From Azohydromonas caseinilytica (GTDB taxonomy: Bacteria > Pseudomonadota > Gammaproteobacteria > Burkholderiales > Burkholderiaceae_C): a DNA stretch of 64,000 nucleotides. Shown piece by piece: positions 16,184-26,146 of this stretch. The stretch's first letter is position 1, and the number at the start of each line of letters is the position of its first letter. Location of the stretch: positions 248,001 to 312,000 of the forward strand of contig NZ_JABBFW010000003.1 in the NCBI RefSeq assembly GCF_012927045.1. Direction: 5' to 3'. Made by a program: the position numbers and the translations under genes. The notes below the pieces were generated by a model. That model was given only the letters and a program-made list of their open reading frames with translations, ran no database searches and was not told the origin of the DNA.

Positions 16184-17134
16184 ATGAGCATTTCGAGCTA
16201 CATCAAGGAAATCGGCCGCGGCGCTGCCGGTGCGCGCTCACTCAGCGCCGAGCAGGCGCAGGACCTCATGGCGCAGGTGCTGGACGGCAGCGTCAGCGAC
16301 CTGGAGATCGGCGCCTTCGCCATCGCCATGCGCATGAAGGGCGAGACGGCCGTGGAGCTGGCGGGCTTCCTGGCCGCGGTGCACGAGCGCTGCGTGCCCA
16401 TCCCCTCGGACCGGCCCGTGGTGATGCTGCCCAGCTACAACGGCGCGCGGCGGCTGCCCAACCTCACGCCGCTGCTGGCGTTGCGCCTGGCCCAGGAAGG
16501 CGCGCGCGTGCTGGTGCACGGCCCGATCCAGGACCCCAAGCGCGTCACCAGCGCCGAGGTCTTCCATGACCTGGGCCTGCCCGTGGCGCAGGGCGTGAAG
16601 GACGTGGAGCGCGCCTGGGCGCGGCACGAGCCGGCCTTTTTGCGCATCGATGCGCTGTGCCCCTCGCTGGCGCGGCTGCTGGATGTGCGCTGGGTGCTGG
16701 GCCTGCGCAACTCCGGGCACACCATCGCCAAGATGCTCGACCCGGTGAGCGGCGCGCGCGGGCTGCGGGTGTGCAACTACACCCATCCCGAGTTCGGCCA
16801 GCTGCTGGCGCAGTACGCGCAGGCCGAGGGCGCCGACATGCTGCTGCTGCGCGGCACCGAGGGCGAGCCGGTGGCCGACGCGCGCCGGCTGCCGCGCATG
16901 GACCTCACGCTGCGCGGCGTGCCGCACCCGGCGCTGTCCTGCGCGCCCCAGGAAGGTGCGCTGGCGCAGTTGCCGGTGCTGCCGCGCGAGAACGACGCCG
17001 CCACCACGGCGCTCTACATCCAGTCCGTGCTCAGCGGCGAGAAGCCCGCGCCCGCGCCGCTGGAGCGCCAGGTGGAGTTGCTGATGGGCGCGCTGGCCGC
17101 CATGCAGGACGAAGCACTGGCTCCCAGCGCCTGA
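16184..17134 (+). CDS. ybiB: YbiB/TrpD2-like protein (anthranilate phosphoribosyltransferase fold)
   Basis: 316 residues. Similar in fold to TrpD: an N-terminal helical domain (about 1-75, with SLSAEQAQDLMAQVLDG and EIGAFAIAMRMKGET) and a glycosyltransferase-3 domain. YbiB proteins are described as nucleic-acid-binding and do not make tryptophan. The phosphoribosyl-pyrophosphate motif of true TrpD is not recognisable here. ATG 16184 is the family start; upstream frame is repeat sequence. It lies between nasA and cobA (16 bp before cobA), a context that suggests an unknown role in nitrate assimilation. Confidence 0.85.
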   Translation: MSISSYIKEIGRGAAGARSLSAEQAQDLMAQVLDGSVSDLEIGAFAIAMRMKGETAVELAGFLAAVHERCVPIPSDRPVVMLPSYNGARRLPNLTPLLALRLAQEGARVLVHGPIQDPKRVTSAEVFHDLGLPVAQGVKDVERAWARHEPAFLRIDALCPSLARLLDVRWVLGLRNSGHTIAKMLDPVSGARGLRVCNYTHPEFGQLLAQYAQAEGADMLLLRGTEGEPVADARRLPRMDLTLRGVPHPALSCAPQEGALAQLPVLPRENDAATTALYIQSVLSGEKPAPAPLERQVELLMGALAAMQDEALAPSA

Positions 17135-17150
17135 ACAACGTTGCAGATCC

Positions 17151-18062
17151 ATGACCGACCGGACCGACCCCGCCTCCTCCGCTGCCGCCACGACGGCCTC
17201 CCCGCTGCAGGCCCTGTCCGGGCACAGGCGCACGAGCCGCCGCGCGGTGGGCGACTGCACCCTGGTGGGCGCCGGCCCGGGCGACCCGCAGCTGCTGACG
17301 CTGGCGGCGCTGCGCGCCATCCGCCGCGCCACGGTGCTGCTGGTCGATGACCTGGTGCCGCAGGCGCTGGTGGAGTTCGCGCTGCGCGGGTTGAAACGCC
17401 CGCCGCGCCTCGTGCCGGTGGGCAAGCGCGGCGGCTGCGAGAGCACGCCGCAGGCCTTCATCGAGCGGCTGATGGCCGCCGAGGCGCTGGCCGGCGAGCG
17501 CGTGGTGCGGCTCAAGGGCGGCGACCCGTTCATCTTCGGCCGCGGCGGCGAGGAGGTGCAGACGCTGCAGGCGCAGGGCATCCCGGTGCGCGTGGTCAAC
17601 GGCATCACTTCCGGCCTGGCGGCGGCCACCGCCATCGGCGTGCCGCTGACGCACCGCGCGCATGCGCAGGGCGTGATCTTCGTCACCGGCCATGCCAAGC
17701 CGGGCGGCAGCACGCCGGACTGGGCCGTGCTCGGCGCCGCGGCGGCGCAGGGGCTGACGCTGGTGATCTACATGGGCGTGGCGCAGGTGGGCGGCATCCA
17801 CGCCGGGCTGATGCAGGGCCTGCCGGGCGACACGCCGGCGGCCGTGATCCAGCACGCCAGCCTGCCGCAGCAGCGCGAGCTCGTCACCACGCTGGCCGAG
17901 CTGCCGCAGGCGCTGCAGGCCTCCGGGCTGGGCAGCCCGGCGGTGATGGTCATCGGCGAGGTGCTGCACGCGCGCACGCTGGCGCTGCAGGCTGAAAACC
18001 AGGTCGAGGCTGCGCAGGCCGTCACGGACGGCGCACTGCAAAGCACCCGCCGCAGCGCCTGA
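17151..18062 (+). CDS. cobA: Uroporphyrinogen-III C-methyltransferase
   Basis: 303 residues. Methylates uroporphyrinogen III twice to precorrin-2, the first step to siroheme. Motifs: VGAGPGDPQLLTLAALRA near residue 37, RLKGGDPFIFGRGGEE near 119, and THRAHAQGVIFVTGH near 167. Only the methyltransferase domain is present; the CysG dehydrogenase/chelatase part is absent and must be encoded elsewhere. Its place after nasA/ybiB fits supply of siroheme for NirB. The N-terminal 35 residues are Ala/Ser-rich and not conserved. Confidence 0.93.
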   Translation: MTDRTDPASSAAATTASPLQALSGHRRTSRRAVGDCTLVGAGPGDPQLLTLAALRAIRRATVLLVDDLVPQALVEFALRGLKRPPRLVPVGKRGGCESTPQAFIERLMAAEALAGERVVRLKGGDPFIFGRGGEEVQTLQAQGIPVRVVNGITSGLAAATAIGVPLTHRAHAQGVIFVTGHAKPGGSTPDWAVLGAAAAQGLTLVIYMGVAQVGGIHAGLMQGLPGDTPAAVIQHASLPQQRELVTTLAELPQALQASGLGSPAVMVIGEVLHARTLALQAENQVEAAQAVTDGALQSTRRSA

Positions 18063-18090
18063 CAGCGCCCTGCCGCGACAATCGCGCCCC

Positions 18091-19296
18091 ATGTCTGAAC
18101 CATGGGATTGCGTCATCGTCGGCGCCGGCGCGGCCGGCTTGTTCTGCGCCGGTATTGCGGGCCAGCTGGGCCTGCGGGTGCTGGTCATCGACCACGCCCC
18201 GAAGGTGGCGGAGAAGATCCGCATCTCCGGCGGCGGGCGCTGCAACTTCACCAACCGCGACGCCGCCCCCGCCAACTACCTGGGCGAGAACCCGCATTTC
18301 TGCCGCTCGGCGCTGGCGCGCTACACGCCGGCGGATTTCATCGACCTGCTCAAGCGCTACGCCATCCCCTTCCACGAGAAGCACAAGGGCCAGCTCTTCT
18401 GCGACCGCTCGGCCGAGGACGTGATCGAGATGCTGCTGGCCGAGTGCGAGGCCGGGCGCGTCACGCGCTGGCAGCCGTGCAAGGTGCTGGACGTGCGCGC
18501 CACGCCCACCGGCTTCGAGATCGACACCGACCGCGGCACCCAGAGCGCCGCGCGGGTGGTGGTCGCCACGGGCGGGCTGTCCATTCCCAAGATCGGCGCC
18601 ACGGACTTCGGCTTCCGGCTGGCGAAGCAGTTCGGGCATCGCGTCATCGAGCCGCGCCCTGCCCTGGTGCCGCTGACCTTCGACGCACCGACCTGGGCCG
18701 CCTTCGCGCCGCTGTCGGGCATCGCGCTGGAAGTCCACATCGAGACCGGCAGCGGCAAGAAGCCCATGCGCTTCCTGGAGGACCTGCTGTTCACGCACCG
18801 CGGCCTGAGCGGCCCGGCGGTGCTGCAGATCAGCAGCTTCTGGCAGCCGGGGCAGCCGCTGCGCATCGACCTCGCGCCCGGGCGCGACGTGGGCGCCCTG
18901 CTGCGCGAAGCCAAGGGCAAGTCCAAGCGGCAGCTCGGCAACGAAGTCGCCGCGCTGCTGCCGCAGCGCCTGGCTGACGCCTGGCTGGCGCGCGCGGATG
19001 TCGATGCCAGCACACCCATGCCGCAGACGCGCGACAAGGAGCTCGCGGCGCTGGGCGCGGCGCTGTCGCGCTGGGAGCTCACGCCCGACGGCAGCGAGGG
19101 CTGGCGCAAGGCCGAGGTCACGGCCGGCGGCGTGGACACGCGCGAGCTGAATCAGCAGTCGATGGAGAGCAAGCGCCAGCCGGGGCTGCACTTCATCGGC
19201 GAGGTGGTGGACGTCACCGGCTGGCTCGGCGGCTACAACTTCCAGTGGGCCTGGGCCAGCGCCGCGGCCTGCGCGCGGGCGATGGCGGGGCAGTGA
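18091..19296 (+). CDS. NAD(P)/FAD-dependent flavoprotein, HI0933/YhiN family
   Basis: 401 residues. The N-terminal Rossmann motif VIVGAGAAGLFCAG (FAD) and ISGGGRCNFTN are family hallmarks. The C-terminal GEVVDVTGWLGGYNFQWAW closes the FAD site. The reaction and substrate of this family are not known. It starts 28 bp after cobA with a GACAAT box between them, so it may have its own promoter. The family call is confident; function is open. Confidence 0.88.
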   Translation: MSEPWDCVIVGAGAAGLFCAGIAGQLGLRVLVIDHAPKVAEKIRISGGGRCNFTNRDAAPANYLGENPHFCRSALARYTPADFIDLLKRYAIPFHEKHKGQLFCDRSAEDVIEMLLAECEAGRVTRWQPCKVLDVRATPTGFEIDTDRGTQSAARVVVATGGLSIPKIGATDFGFRLAKQFGHRVIEPRPALVPLTFDAPTWAAFAPLSGIALEVHIETGSGKKPMRFLEDLLFTHRGLSGPAVLQISSFWQPGQPLRIDLAPGRDVGALLREAKGKSKRQLGNEVAALLPQRLADAWLARADVDASTPMPQTRDKELAALGAALSRWELTPDGSEGWRKAEVTAGGVDTRELNQQSMESKRQPGLHFIGEVVDVTGWLGGYNFQWAWASAAACARAMAGQ

Positions 19297-19342
19297 GCCG
19301 CCGGGGGTGATAAGTGCCCCATGAAGTTCCGAAACCCGTATT

Positions 19343-19434
19343 CCGTTCGCCCTGAGGTATCGAAGGGTGGACGGCCCCGGCTGCGCGGCAGGCCGCAGCG
19401 CCCGTTCGTACTTCGATACCTCAGCACGAACGGG
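19343..19434. repeat. Dispersed inverted repeat, CCGTTCG family, copy 2
   Basis: CCGTTCGCCCTGAGGTATCG on the left and CGATACCTCAGCACGAACGG on the right. This copy uses the GAGGTATCGAAG arm variant. It lies in the 416-bp gap between the flavoprotein gene and rpsU. Apart from this repeat and the rpsU promoter region, I see nothing else in that gap. Confidence 0.85.
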
Positions 19435-19580
19435 CTTTCAGCGTTCGAGAACCAAATGAGATCCATATGAGCGGCTGAGATGACGCCGCGGCGTGATGGA
19501 TCACAGTCGCGGCACGGGCGCATCACCGGACCGGGCACTTGCGGATCGCGCGCTTTCTGCAGGTCTTGATACTCATCATC

Positions 19581-19611
19581 TTGCCGAGCACCGGTTCACG
19601 TGGGTTATACT
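19581..19611 (+). promoter_or_regulatory. Candidate sigma-70 promoter for rpsU
   Basis: TTGCCG (19581-19586) and TATACT (19606-19611), spacing 19 nt (18 if TTATAC is used). It is about 100 bp before the rpsU start. The spacing is longer than ideal and the -35 is weak, so confidence is limited. Confidence 0.4.
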
Positions 19612-19712
19612 CCGCGTTTTGCTGGCAAACCTGCGCGTGTCGATCCGGTTCTCGGACTCCGGAACATCCGGTGCTGGACACCGAGCGCAACTACCGAAGG
19701 AAATCCCTTTTC

Positions 19713-19925
19713 ATGACCACGATTCGCGTCAAAGAGAACGAGCCGTTCGATGTGGCCCTGCGCCGCTTCAAGCGCACCATTGAGAAGCTGGGCCTGTTGA
19801 CCGAGCTGCGTGCGCGCGAGTTCTACGAGAAGCCCACCGCCGAGCGCAAGCGCAAGAAGGCTGCCGCCGTCAAGCGCCACTACAAGCGCGTGCGCAGCAT
19901 GCAGCTGCCCAAGAAGCTGTACTGA
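19713..19925 (+). CDS. rpsU: 30S ribosomal protein S21
   Basis: 70 residues, highly basic, normal length. Part of the 30S subunit, involved in mRNA start selection. The sequence [20 protein letters not shown] at the N-terminus and the Arg/Lys-rich C-terminus are diagnostic. An AAGGAA ribosome-binding site lies upstream. A hairpin and terminator follow, then a yqeY-like gene, the common rpsU-yqeY order in proteobacteria. Confidence 0.97.
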
Positions 19926-19965
19926 TCCGGCGCGAGCCTCGCGGCTCGTCACTGTGGAGACAGTC

Positions 19966-19996
19966 AAGCCCGCGCGGGACGCCGTCGCGGGCTTTT
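19966..19996 (+). terminator. Intrinsic terminator after rpsU
   Basis: AAGCCCGCG (19966-19974) pairs with CGCGGGCTT (19986-19994), followed by TTTT. A smaller CGAGCC/GGCTCG hairpin lies just upstream at about 19933-19948. It may be partial, allowing read-through to the next gene. Confidence 0.75.
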
Positions 19997-20028
19997 GCAT
20001 TTCCGGAACCGAATTTGGAGATTCGACG

Positions 20029-20475
20029 ATGGCCTTGAAGGACCAGATCACCGAGGACATGAAGTCCGCCATGCGCGCCAAGGACACGGCGCGGCTGTCC
20101 ACCATCCGGCTGCTGCTGGCGGCGATCAAGCAAAAGGAAGTGGACGAGCGCATCACGCTGGACGATGCGCAGGTGGTGTCGGTGGTGGACAAGCTGGTCA
20201 AGCAGCGCAAGGACTCCATCGCGGCCTACACCCAGGCCGGGCGCCAGGACCTGGCCGACGTCGAGAGCGCCGAGATGGCGGTGCTGCAGGGCTACCTGCC
20301 GCAGCGCCTGAGCCAGGCCGAGGTGCAGGCCGAGGTCGATGCGCTGGTGGCCGAGCTCGGCGCCGCCGGCCCGGGCGACATGGGCAAGGTGATGGGCGCG
20401 GCCAAGGCGCGGCTGGCCGGCAAGGCCGAGATGGCGCTGGTGTCCGCCGCCGTGAAGCAGGCCCTCAGCCGCTAA
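20029..20475 (+). CDS. GatB/YqeY domain protein
   Basis: 148 residues, normal for YqeY. Shares the C-terminal helical domain of GatB, proposed to contact tRNA; stand-alone role unclear. MALKDQITEDMKSAMRAKD and the QLxxxYLPQRLS-type segment (GYLPQRLSQAEV) match. ATG 20029 has a GGAG ribosome-binding site. It follows rpsU, the usual neighbour. Confidence 0.92.
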   Translation: MALKDQITEDMKSAMRAKDTARLSTIRLLLAAIKQKEVDERITLDDAQVVSVVDKLVKQRKDSIAAYTQAGRQDLADVESAEMAVLQGYLPQRLSQAEVQAEVDALVAELGAAGPGDMGKVMGAAKARLAGKAEMALVSAAVKQALSR

Positions 20476-20484
20476 GCTGGCGCG

Positions 20485-20844
20485 ATGAGCACCCCCACCG
20501 AACTCCCCGTGCGCGCCCTGACCGCCGAGCTGTGCGTGGCGCCGCAGCTGCCGCCCGAGGCGATGGCCGAGGTCGCGCGCGCCGGCTTCCGCAGCGTGAT
20601 CAACAACCGTCCCGACTTCGAGGGCGGCCCCGAGCAGCCCACCAGCGCCGCCGTCGAGGCCGCGGCCCGCGCCGCCGGCCTGGAGTACCGGCACCTGCCG
20701 GTGGCGCCGGGCTACCAGTCGCCCGAGGAGGCCGCGGCTTTCGGCCAGTTGCTGCAGGAGCTGCCCAAGCCCGTGCTGGCCTTCTGCCGCACCGGCACGC
20801 GCAGCACCAAGCTGTTCGTGCAGGCCCAGCAGCAGCAGGGCTGA
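20485..20844 (+). CDS. DUF442/TIGR01244 rhodanese- or phosphatase-like protein
   Basis: 119 residues. The C-x5-R loop FCRTGTRSTKL (Cys near residue 97) is that of the cysteine-based phosphatase/sulfurtransferase superfamily, and GFRSVINNRPDFEG is typical of the DUF442 family. In other bacteria this domain is found alone or fused to sulfide-related hydrolases. It starts 9 bp after yqeY, so it is probably in the same transcript. The true substrate is unknown. Confidence 0.82.
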   Translation: MSTPTELPVRALTAELCVAPQLPPEAMAEVARAGFRSVINNRPDFEGGPEQPTSAAVEAAARAAGLEYRHLPVAPGYQSPEEAAAFGQLLQELPKPVLAFCRTGTRSTKLFVQAQQQQG

Positions 20845-20850
20845 GCTGAC

Positions 20851-20887
20851 GGCGCCAGGCCCGCCGCGGGCGGGCCTGGACGGCGCC
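20851..20887. terminator. Strong GC hairpin, probable terminator
   Basis: CCAGGCCCGCC (20855-20865) pairs with GGCGGGCCTGG (20869-20879), an 11-bp stem with a 3-nt loop, framed by GGCGCC on both sides. No T-run follows. It lies just after the DUF442 gene. Confidence 0.5.
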
Positions 20888-21129
20888 TCCAGCGCCGGCA
20901 TTTCGTCTCATCCGCCGGCCTCGTTTCGCGGCAATAGTGCGCAACCGGCCCGGTTGCAGCGGCTGGCGCCACAAGGTCCGCGTCGATTCCATCAGCGACA
21001 CTGAGCCGGTGCTGCGCCGCACCATGGGGCCGCCGCGCGTCGCGCCGCCGCGACCGGCAGCACGGCCCCGCCGCAGCGGCACGCCTTCGCCTTTCTCCCG
21101 TCCAACATCGCCGGCCGCCCCGCGCCCTC

Positions 21130-24100
21130 ATGCCTCGCACCGCCTTGTTCGCCTCGTCCCCGGGCCGTCTGGCCTGGTGCGTGCTGGCAGCCGGCATGCT
21201 CCTGTCGATCGCCGCCTTCGCCTGGCTGCGCACCCAGGCGCAGGAGGCGCTGGAGCATCGCCTGCAGGCCCAGTCGCGCGAGGCGCGCGATGCCATCGAG
21301 ATGCGGCTGCGCGCCTACGCCGACGTGCTGCACGGGCTCTCGGCCTTCTTCAACGGCTCCGACACCGTCTCGCGCGCGGATTTCCGCCGCTACGCCCACA
21401 GCCTCGACCTCGCCCGGCGCTACCCGGGCCTGCAGCTGCTGAGCTTCACCGAGCTCGTGCGCCACGAGGAGCGCGACGCCTTCGAGCGCGCGGTGCGCCA
21501 GGACCACAGCCTGCAGCCCGGCGGCTACGCGGCGTTCCGCATCCATCCCGAGATCCGGCGCGAGGCGTACTACGTGGTCAAGTACATCGAGCCGCACGAG
21601 GGCATGGAGCCCAACCTCGGCTTTGACCTGGCCAGCGACGGCGCCCGCCGCGCGGCGCTGGAGCGGGCCCGCGACAGCGGGCGCCTCTCCGCCTCGGGCC
21701 GCGTGCTGCCGGCCAGCCCCACCACCACCACGTCCAACTTCCAACTGCGCATGGCGGTCTACCAGGCCGGCATGCCGCTGGACAGCGTGGAGCAGCGCCG
21801 CCAGGCCTTCCTTGGCGTGGTCGGCGCCGGGCTGAACATGAACAGCTTCGTGGCCGCCACGCTCTCGCCCGGCATGCGGCGCAACCTGCAGCTGCGCATT
21901 TACGACAACGGTCCCATCGACGGCGCGCCGCTGCCCGCGGACCCTGATTCGCTGCTCTACGACAGCGCCAACCCCGACGCGGACGCGGCCATGCCGGCGG
22001 ACCTGCGCGCCGAGCACCTGCTGGAGATCGGCGGACGGCGCTGGCTGCTGCAGGTCGGCCCCACCGAGATCTTTGCCGATGACTACGCCTCCAACGTCGC
22101 CCTGCCCTGGACGGTGCTGGCGGCGGGTCTGGGCATGTCGCTGCTGATGTTCGCGCTGGTGCACACCCTGTCCAGCGCGCGCGGACGCGCCATCGCGCTG
22201 GCGCAGACCATGACGCAGGAGCTGCGCCACAGCGAAGCCGAGCTGGCCGAGGCCCAGCGCGTGGCACGCCTCGGGAGCTGGCGCTTCGACGTGGACACCG
22301 ACGAGTTCCAGGCCTCCACGCAGGCGCAGCGGCTGCTCGGCGCCCCGGCCCTGGAGCGGCTGCATCCCGCCGACCGCGCGCTCTTCAACCAGCGCCTGCG
22401 CGAGGCGGCCGCCGACGGCGCCGGCTTCGAGCTGGAGCTGCGGCTGCTGCCCTGGTCGGGCGAGGCGGACACCGACGCGCCGCCGGGCCCGGGCGAGCAT
22501 GCCGAGCAGCGCTGGCTGCACGCCATCGTGCGGGCCGAGCGCGACGCAACGGGGCGCGTGCGCCAGCTGCGCGGCACGCTCATGGACATCAGCGAGCGCA
22601 AGCACGGCGAGCTGCGCCTGGCCGTGGAGCACGCCACCACGCGCATCCTGGCCGACAGCAGCGACGAGGCCCGGGCGCTGCAGCAGCTGTTCCACATCTG
22701 GTGCGAGACGCTGGACTGGCAGGCCGCGGCCCATTGGCAGTGGGACGGCTCTGCCCTGCGCTGCACCCAGCGCTGGTGCGCGCCGGGCGCCGAGGCCAGC
22801 GCCGTGCCCTCCGACACGCCCGGCGAATGGGTGCAGCGCGCCTGGCACCAGCGCGAGCCGGCCTGGACGGCGCGGGCACTGCCCGACGACGCGGGCGCCG
22901 CGGCGGCCGCCTCGACGCCGGGCGCGCTGGCAGTGCCGGTGGCCTTCGCCGGCACGGCGGCCGGGGTGCTGGAGTTCCGCCGCGCCAGCAGCGTGCGCGC
23001 CCCCGACGCCGGGCTGGTGGCGCTGGCGCGCACGCTGGGCTCGCAGTTCGGCCAGTTCCTGCAGCGCCGCCGGGCCGAGCAGGAGCTGCTGCACGCCGCG
23101 CACCACGACCCGCTCACCGGCGCCATCAACCGCAACCTGTTCGTGACGCAGCTGCAGCACGCCATCGAGCGCAGCCGCCGCGCCCAGGCGCGGCTGGCGG
23201 TGTGCTTCGTCGATCTGGACCGCTTCAAGGCCATCAACGACACGCTGGGCCACACCGCCGGCGACCAGCTGCTGCGGCAGATGGCCGCGCGGCTGCGCGC
23301 CAACCTGCGCCGCGCCGACCTGGTGGCGCGCCACGGCGGCGACGAGTTCGTGGTGCTGGCCGAGGACGTGGGCAGCCCCGAGACGCTGGAGAAGCTGGCG
23401 CGCAAGCTCGTGAGCGTGCTGGCCGTGCCCTACCTGGTGCAGGGCCACGAATGCCCCGTGACCGGCAGCGTGGGCGTGGCGGTGTACCCCGAGGACGGCC
23501 AGGACGCCGCCACGCTGCTGCGCCATGCCGACATCGCCATGTACCGCGCCAAGGAGGCGGGCAAGAACCGCTACGCCTTCTACGCCGCGCGCATGGACGC
23601 GCAGGCGCAGCGCCGCCTGGCGCTGCAGGCGGCGCTGCGCCGGGCCGTGGACCGGCGCGAGCTGACGCTGGCCTACCAGCCCAAGATCGCCCTGGCCGAC
23701 GGCCGCGTCACCGGCGTGGAGGCGCTGGCGCGCTGGGTGCATCCGGAGTGGGGCGCGATCAGTCCGGGCGAGTTCATCCCGCTGGCGGAGGACGTCGGCC
23801 TCATCGCCGAGCTCGGCCGCTGGGTGCTGTCGCAGGCGCTGGCGGACGCGGCGGCCTGGCACCAGCGCGGCCTGGGGCCGCTGCGGGTGGCGGTGAACCT
23901 GTCGGTGAGCCAGTTCGCCGACGGCGAGCTGCTGGCCAACGTGCGCCGCGCGCTGCACGACAGCGGCGCGCCGCCCAGCCTGCTGGAGCTGGAGCTCACC
24001 GAAAGCATGGTGATGCGCGACCCGGAGGAGGCGGCGCGGCTGCTGCAGGCGCTGCGCGCGCTGGGCGTGCAGGTGTCCATCGACGATTTCGGCACCGGCC

Positions 24101-24414
24101 ATTCCTCGCTGGCCTACCTCAAGCGGCTGCCGCTGGACGCGGTGAAGCTGGACCGCTCCTTCGTGCAGGACCTGCCCGACGCGCCCAAGGACGCCGCCAT
24201 CGCCACCGGCGTCATCGCGCTGGCGCAGCAGCTGCGGCTGGAGGTGGTGGCCGAGGGGGTGGAGACGCAGGCGCAGCGCGACTTCCTGCGCCAGGCCGGC
24301 TGCGACCAGGCGCAGGGCTACTTCTTCAGCCGCCCGCTGCCGGCGGCGGCCCTGGTGGAGTGGCTCCAGGCCTACCGGCGCGAGGGCGCGGGGGTGGAGC
24401 GGGAGGCGGTTTGA
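21130..24414 (+). CDS. Membrane CHASE-PAS-(GAF-like)-GGDEF-EAL c-di-GMP enzyme
   Basis: 1094 residues. First membrane helix about 10-33, then a periplasmic CHASE sensor (about 60-300, with GLQLLSFTELV and AYYVVKYIEPHEGMEPNLGFD), second helix about 320-342. Cytoplasmic parts: PAS (about 375-490), a GAF-like region (about 500-640), GGDEF (about 655-815, intact RHGGDEF near 733-739) and EAL (about 835-1085, GVEALARW near 862, DDFGTGHSSL later). Both catalytic motifs are intact, so it could make or break c-di-GMP in response to an extracellular ligand; which dominates cannot be told. It stands alone transcriptionally. Confidence 0.92.
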   Translation: MPRTALFASSPGRLAWCVLAAGMLLSIAAFAWLRTQAQEALEHRLQAQSREARDAIEMRLRAYADVLHGLSAFFNGSDTVSRADFRRYAHSLDLARRYPGLQLLSFTELVRHEERDAFERAVRQDHSLQPGGYAAFRIHPEIRREAYYVVKYIEPHEGMEPNLGFDLASDGARRAALERARDSGRLSASGRVLPASPTTTTSNFQLRMAVYQAGMPLDSVEQRRQAFLGVVGAGLNMNSFVAATLSPGMRRNLQLRIYDNGPIDGAPLPADPDSLLYDSANPDADAAMPADLRAEHLLEIGGRRWLLQVGPTEIFADDYASNVALPWTVLAAGLGMSLLMFALVHTLSSARGRAIALAQTMTQELRHSEAELAEAQRVARLGSWRFDVDTDEFQASTQAQRLLGAPALERLHPADRALFNQRLREAAADGAGFELELRLLPWSGEADTDAPPGPGEHAEQRWLHAIVRAERDATGRVRQLRGTLMDISERKHGELRLAVEHATTRILADSSDEARALQQLFHIWCETLDWQAAAHWQWDGSALRCTQRWCAPGAEASAVPSDTPGEWVQRAWHQREPAWTARALPDDAGAAAAASTPGALAVPVAFAGTAAGVLEFRRASSVRAPDAGLVALARTLGSQFGQFLQRRRAEQELLHAAHHDPLTGAINRNLFVTQLQHAIERSRRAQARLAVCFVDLDRFKAINDTLGHTAGDQLLRQMAARLRANLRRADLVARHGGDEFVVLAEDVGSPETLEKLARKLVSVLAVPYLVQGHECPVTGSVGVAVYPEDGQDAATLLRHADIAMYRAKEAGKNRYAFYAARMDAQAQRRLALQAALRRAVDRRELTLAYQPKIALADGRVTGVEALARWVHPEWGAISPGEFIPLAEDVGLIAELGRWVLSQALADAAAWHQRGLGPLRVAVNLSVSQFADGELLANVRRALHDSGAPPSLLELELTESMVMRDPEEAARLLQALRALGVQVSIDDFGTGHSSLAYLKRLPLDAVKLDRSFVQDLPDAPKDAAIATGVIALAQQLRLEVVAEGVETQAQRDFLRQAGCDQAQGYFFSRPLPAAALVEWLQAYRREGAGVEREAV

Positions 24415-24492
24415 GGAGGTGGCGACGCGCCGCTCAAGGAGGCCGTCCGGGCCCGCCCGCCTCATACCGATTCCACTTTGGTCGTGAAATGA

Positions 24493-24590
24493 CCCGTTCG
24501 TACTGAGGTATCGAAGTACGAATCCGACAGGCTGCGATGGCGGCACCGCGGTAGGGGCCGTTCATCCTTCGATATCTCAGGACGAACGGG
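24493..24590. repeat. Dispersed inverted repeat, CCGTTCG family, copy 3
   Basis: Left CCCGTTCGTACTGAGGTATC, right GATATCTCAGGACGAACGGG, between the convergent GGDEF-EAL and livF genes. The flanking GAAATGA before the left arm recurs, inverted, after copy 6 (TCATTTC). Confidence 0.85.
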
Positions 24591-24619
24591 ATGACTTCAC
24601 TCACAAGCCAGAAGTGGGA

Positions 24620-25347
<728 letters not shown>

Positions 25348-25351
<4 letters not shown>

Positions 25352-26142
25352 GCCCGTGCCTCCTGCGTGGCTTCCTGGAGCGGGTCCTCGTCGCGGCCCA
25401 GGTAGGCCTCGATCACCTGCGGGTCGTTCTGCACCACCTCGGGCGTGGCGTCGCAGATGATGCGGCCGAAGTTCAGCACCGCCACGCGCTCGCACAGCCC
25501 CATCACGAAGCGCATGTCGTGCTCGATCATGAAGATGGCGTAGCCGCGGCCGCGGATGTTGCGGATCTCGTGCATGAGTTCCGTCTTCTCGCTGGCGTTC
25601 ATGCCCGCCACCGGCTCGTCCAGCAGCAGCAGCTTGGGCTCGGTGGCCAGGGCGCGCGCCAGCTCCAGGCGGCGCTGCTCGCCGTAGGACAGGCTGTCGG
25701 CGGTGGAGCCGGCCTTGTGGTCCAGCCGCACCCAGCTCAGCAGCTCCAGCGCGCGCTCGCGGGCGCGCTTTTCCGCGGCGCGCACGCCGGGGCTGGACAG
25801 CAGCGTGCCTAAAGCGCCGTAGCCCAGGTGGCGGTGCATGCCCACCACCACGTTGTCGAGCAGGCTCATCTCCTTGAACACGCGGATGTTCTGGAAGGTG
25901 CGCGCGATGCCGGCGCGCGTGACCTCGTGCGGCTGCAGCCCGATGAGGCTTTGGCCGCCGAAGGTGATGGCGCCGCCCGTGGGCCGGAACAGCCCGGTGA
26001 TGAGGTTGAAGACGGTGGTCTTGCCGGCGCCGTTGGGGCCGATCAGACCGAAGATGCTGCCCTCGGGGGGCAGCTCGATGTTGACGTCCTGCAGCACGTG
26101 CAGGCCGCCGAAGCGCATCGAGACGTTGGCGAGCTTCAGCAT
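25348..26142 (-). CDS. livG: Branched-chain amino acid ABC transporter, ATPase
   Basis: 264 residues. Walker A GPNGAGKTT, signature LSYGEQRRLELARAL, Walker B LLLLDEPVAGMN, then the H-loop IEHDMRFVMGL and the C-terminal LivG-type extension ending in an E-A-Y-L-G segment. The start at 26142 has a GGGAGGG ribosome-binding site, and the livM stop lies 4 bp upstream. Pairs with LivF in the ABC dimer. Confidence 0.94.
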
Positions 26143-26146
26143 CGCA

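Noticed and set aside
20992-24546. 1184-residue minus-strand open frame opposite the GGDEF-EAL gene
   Set aside because: Shadow frame; composition is Ala/Gly/Arg/Gln/His without motifs, while the plus strand encodes clear CHASE, GGDEF and EAL domains.
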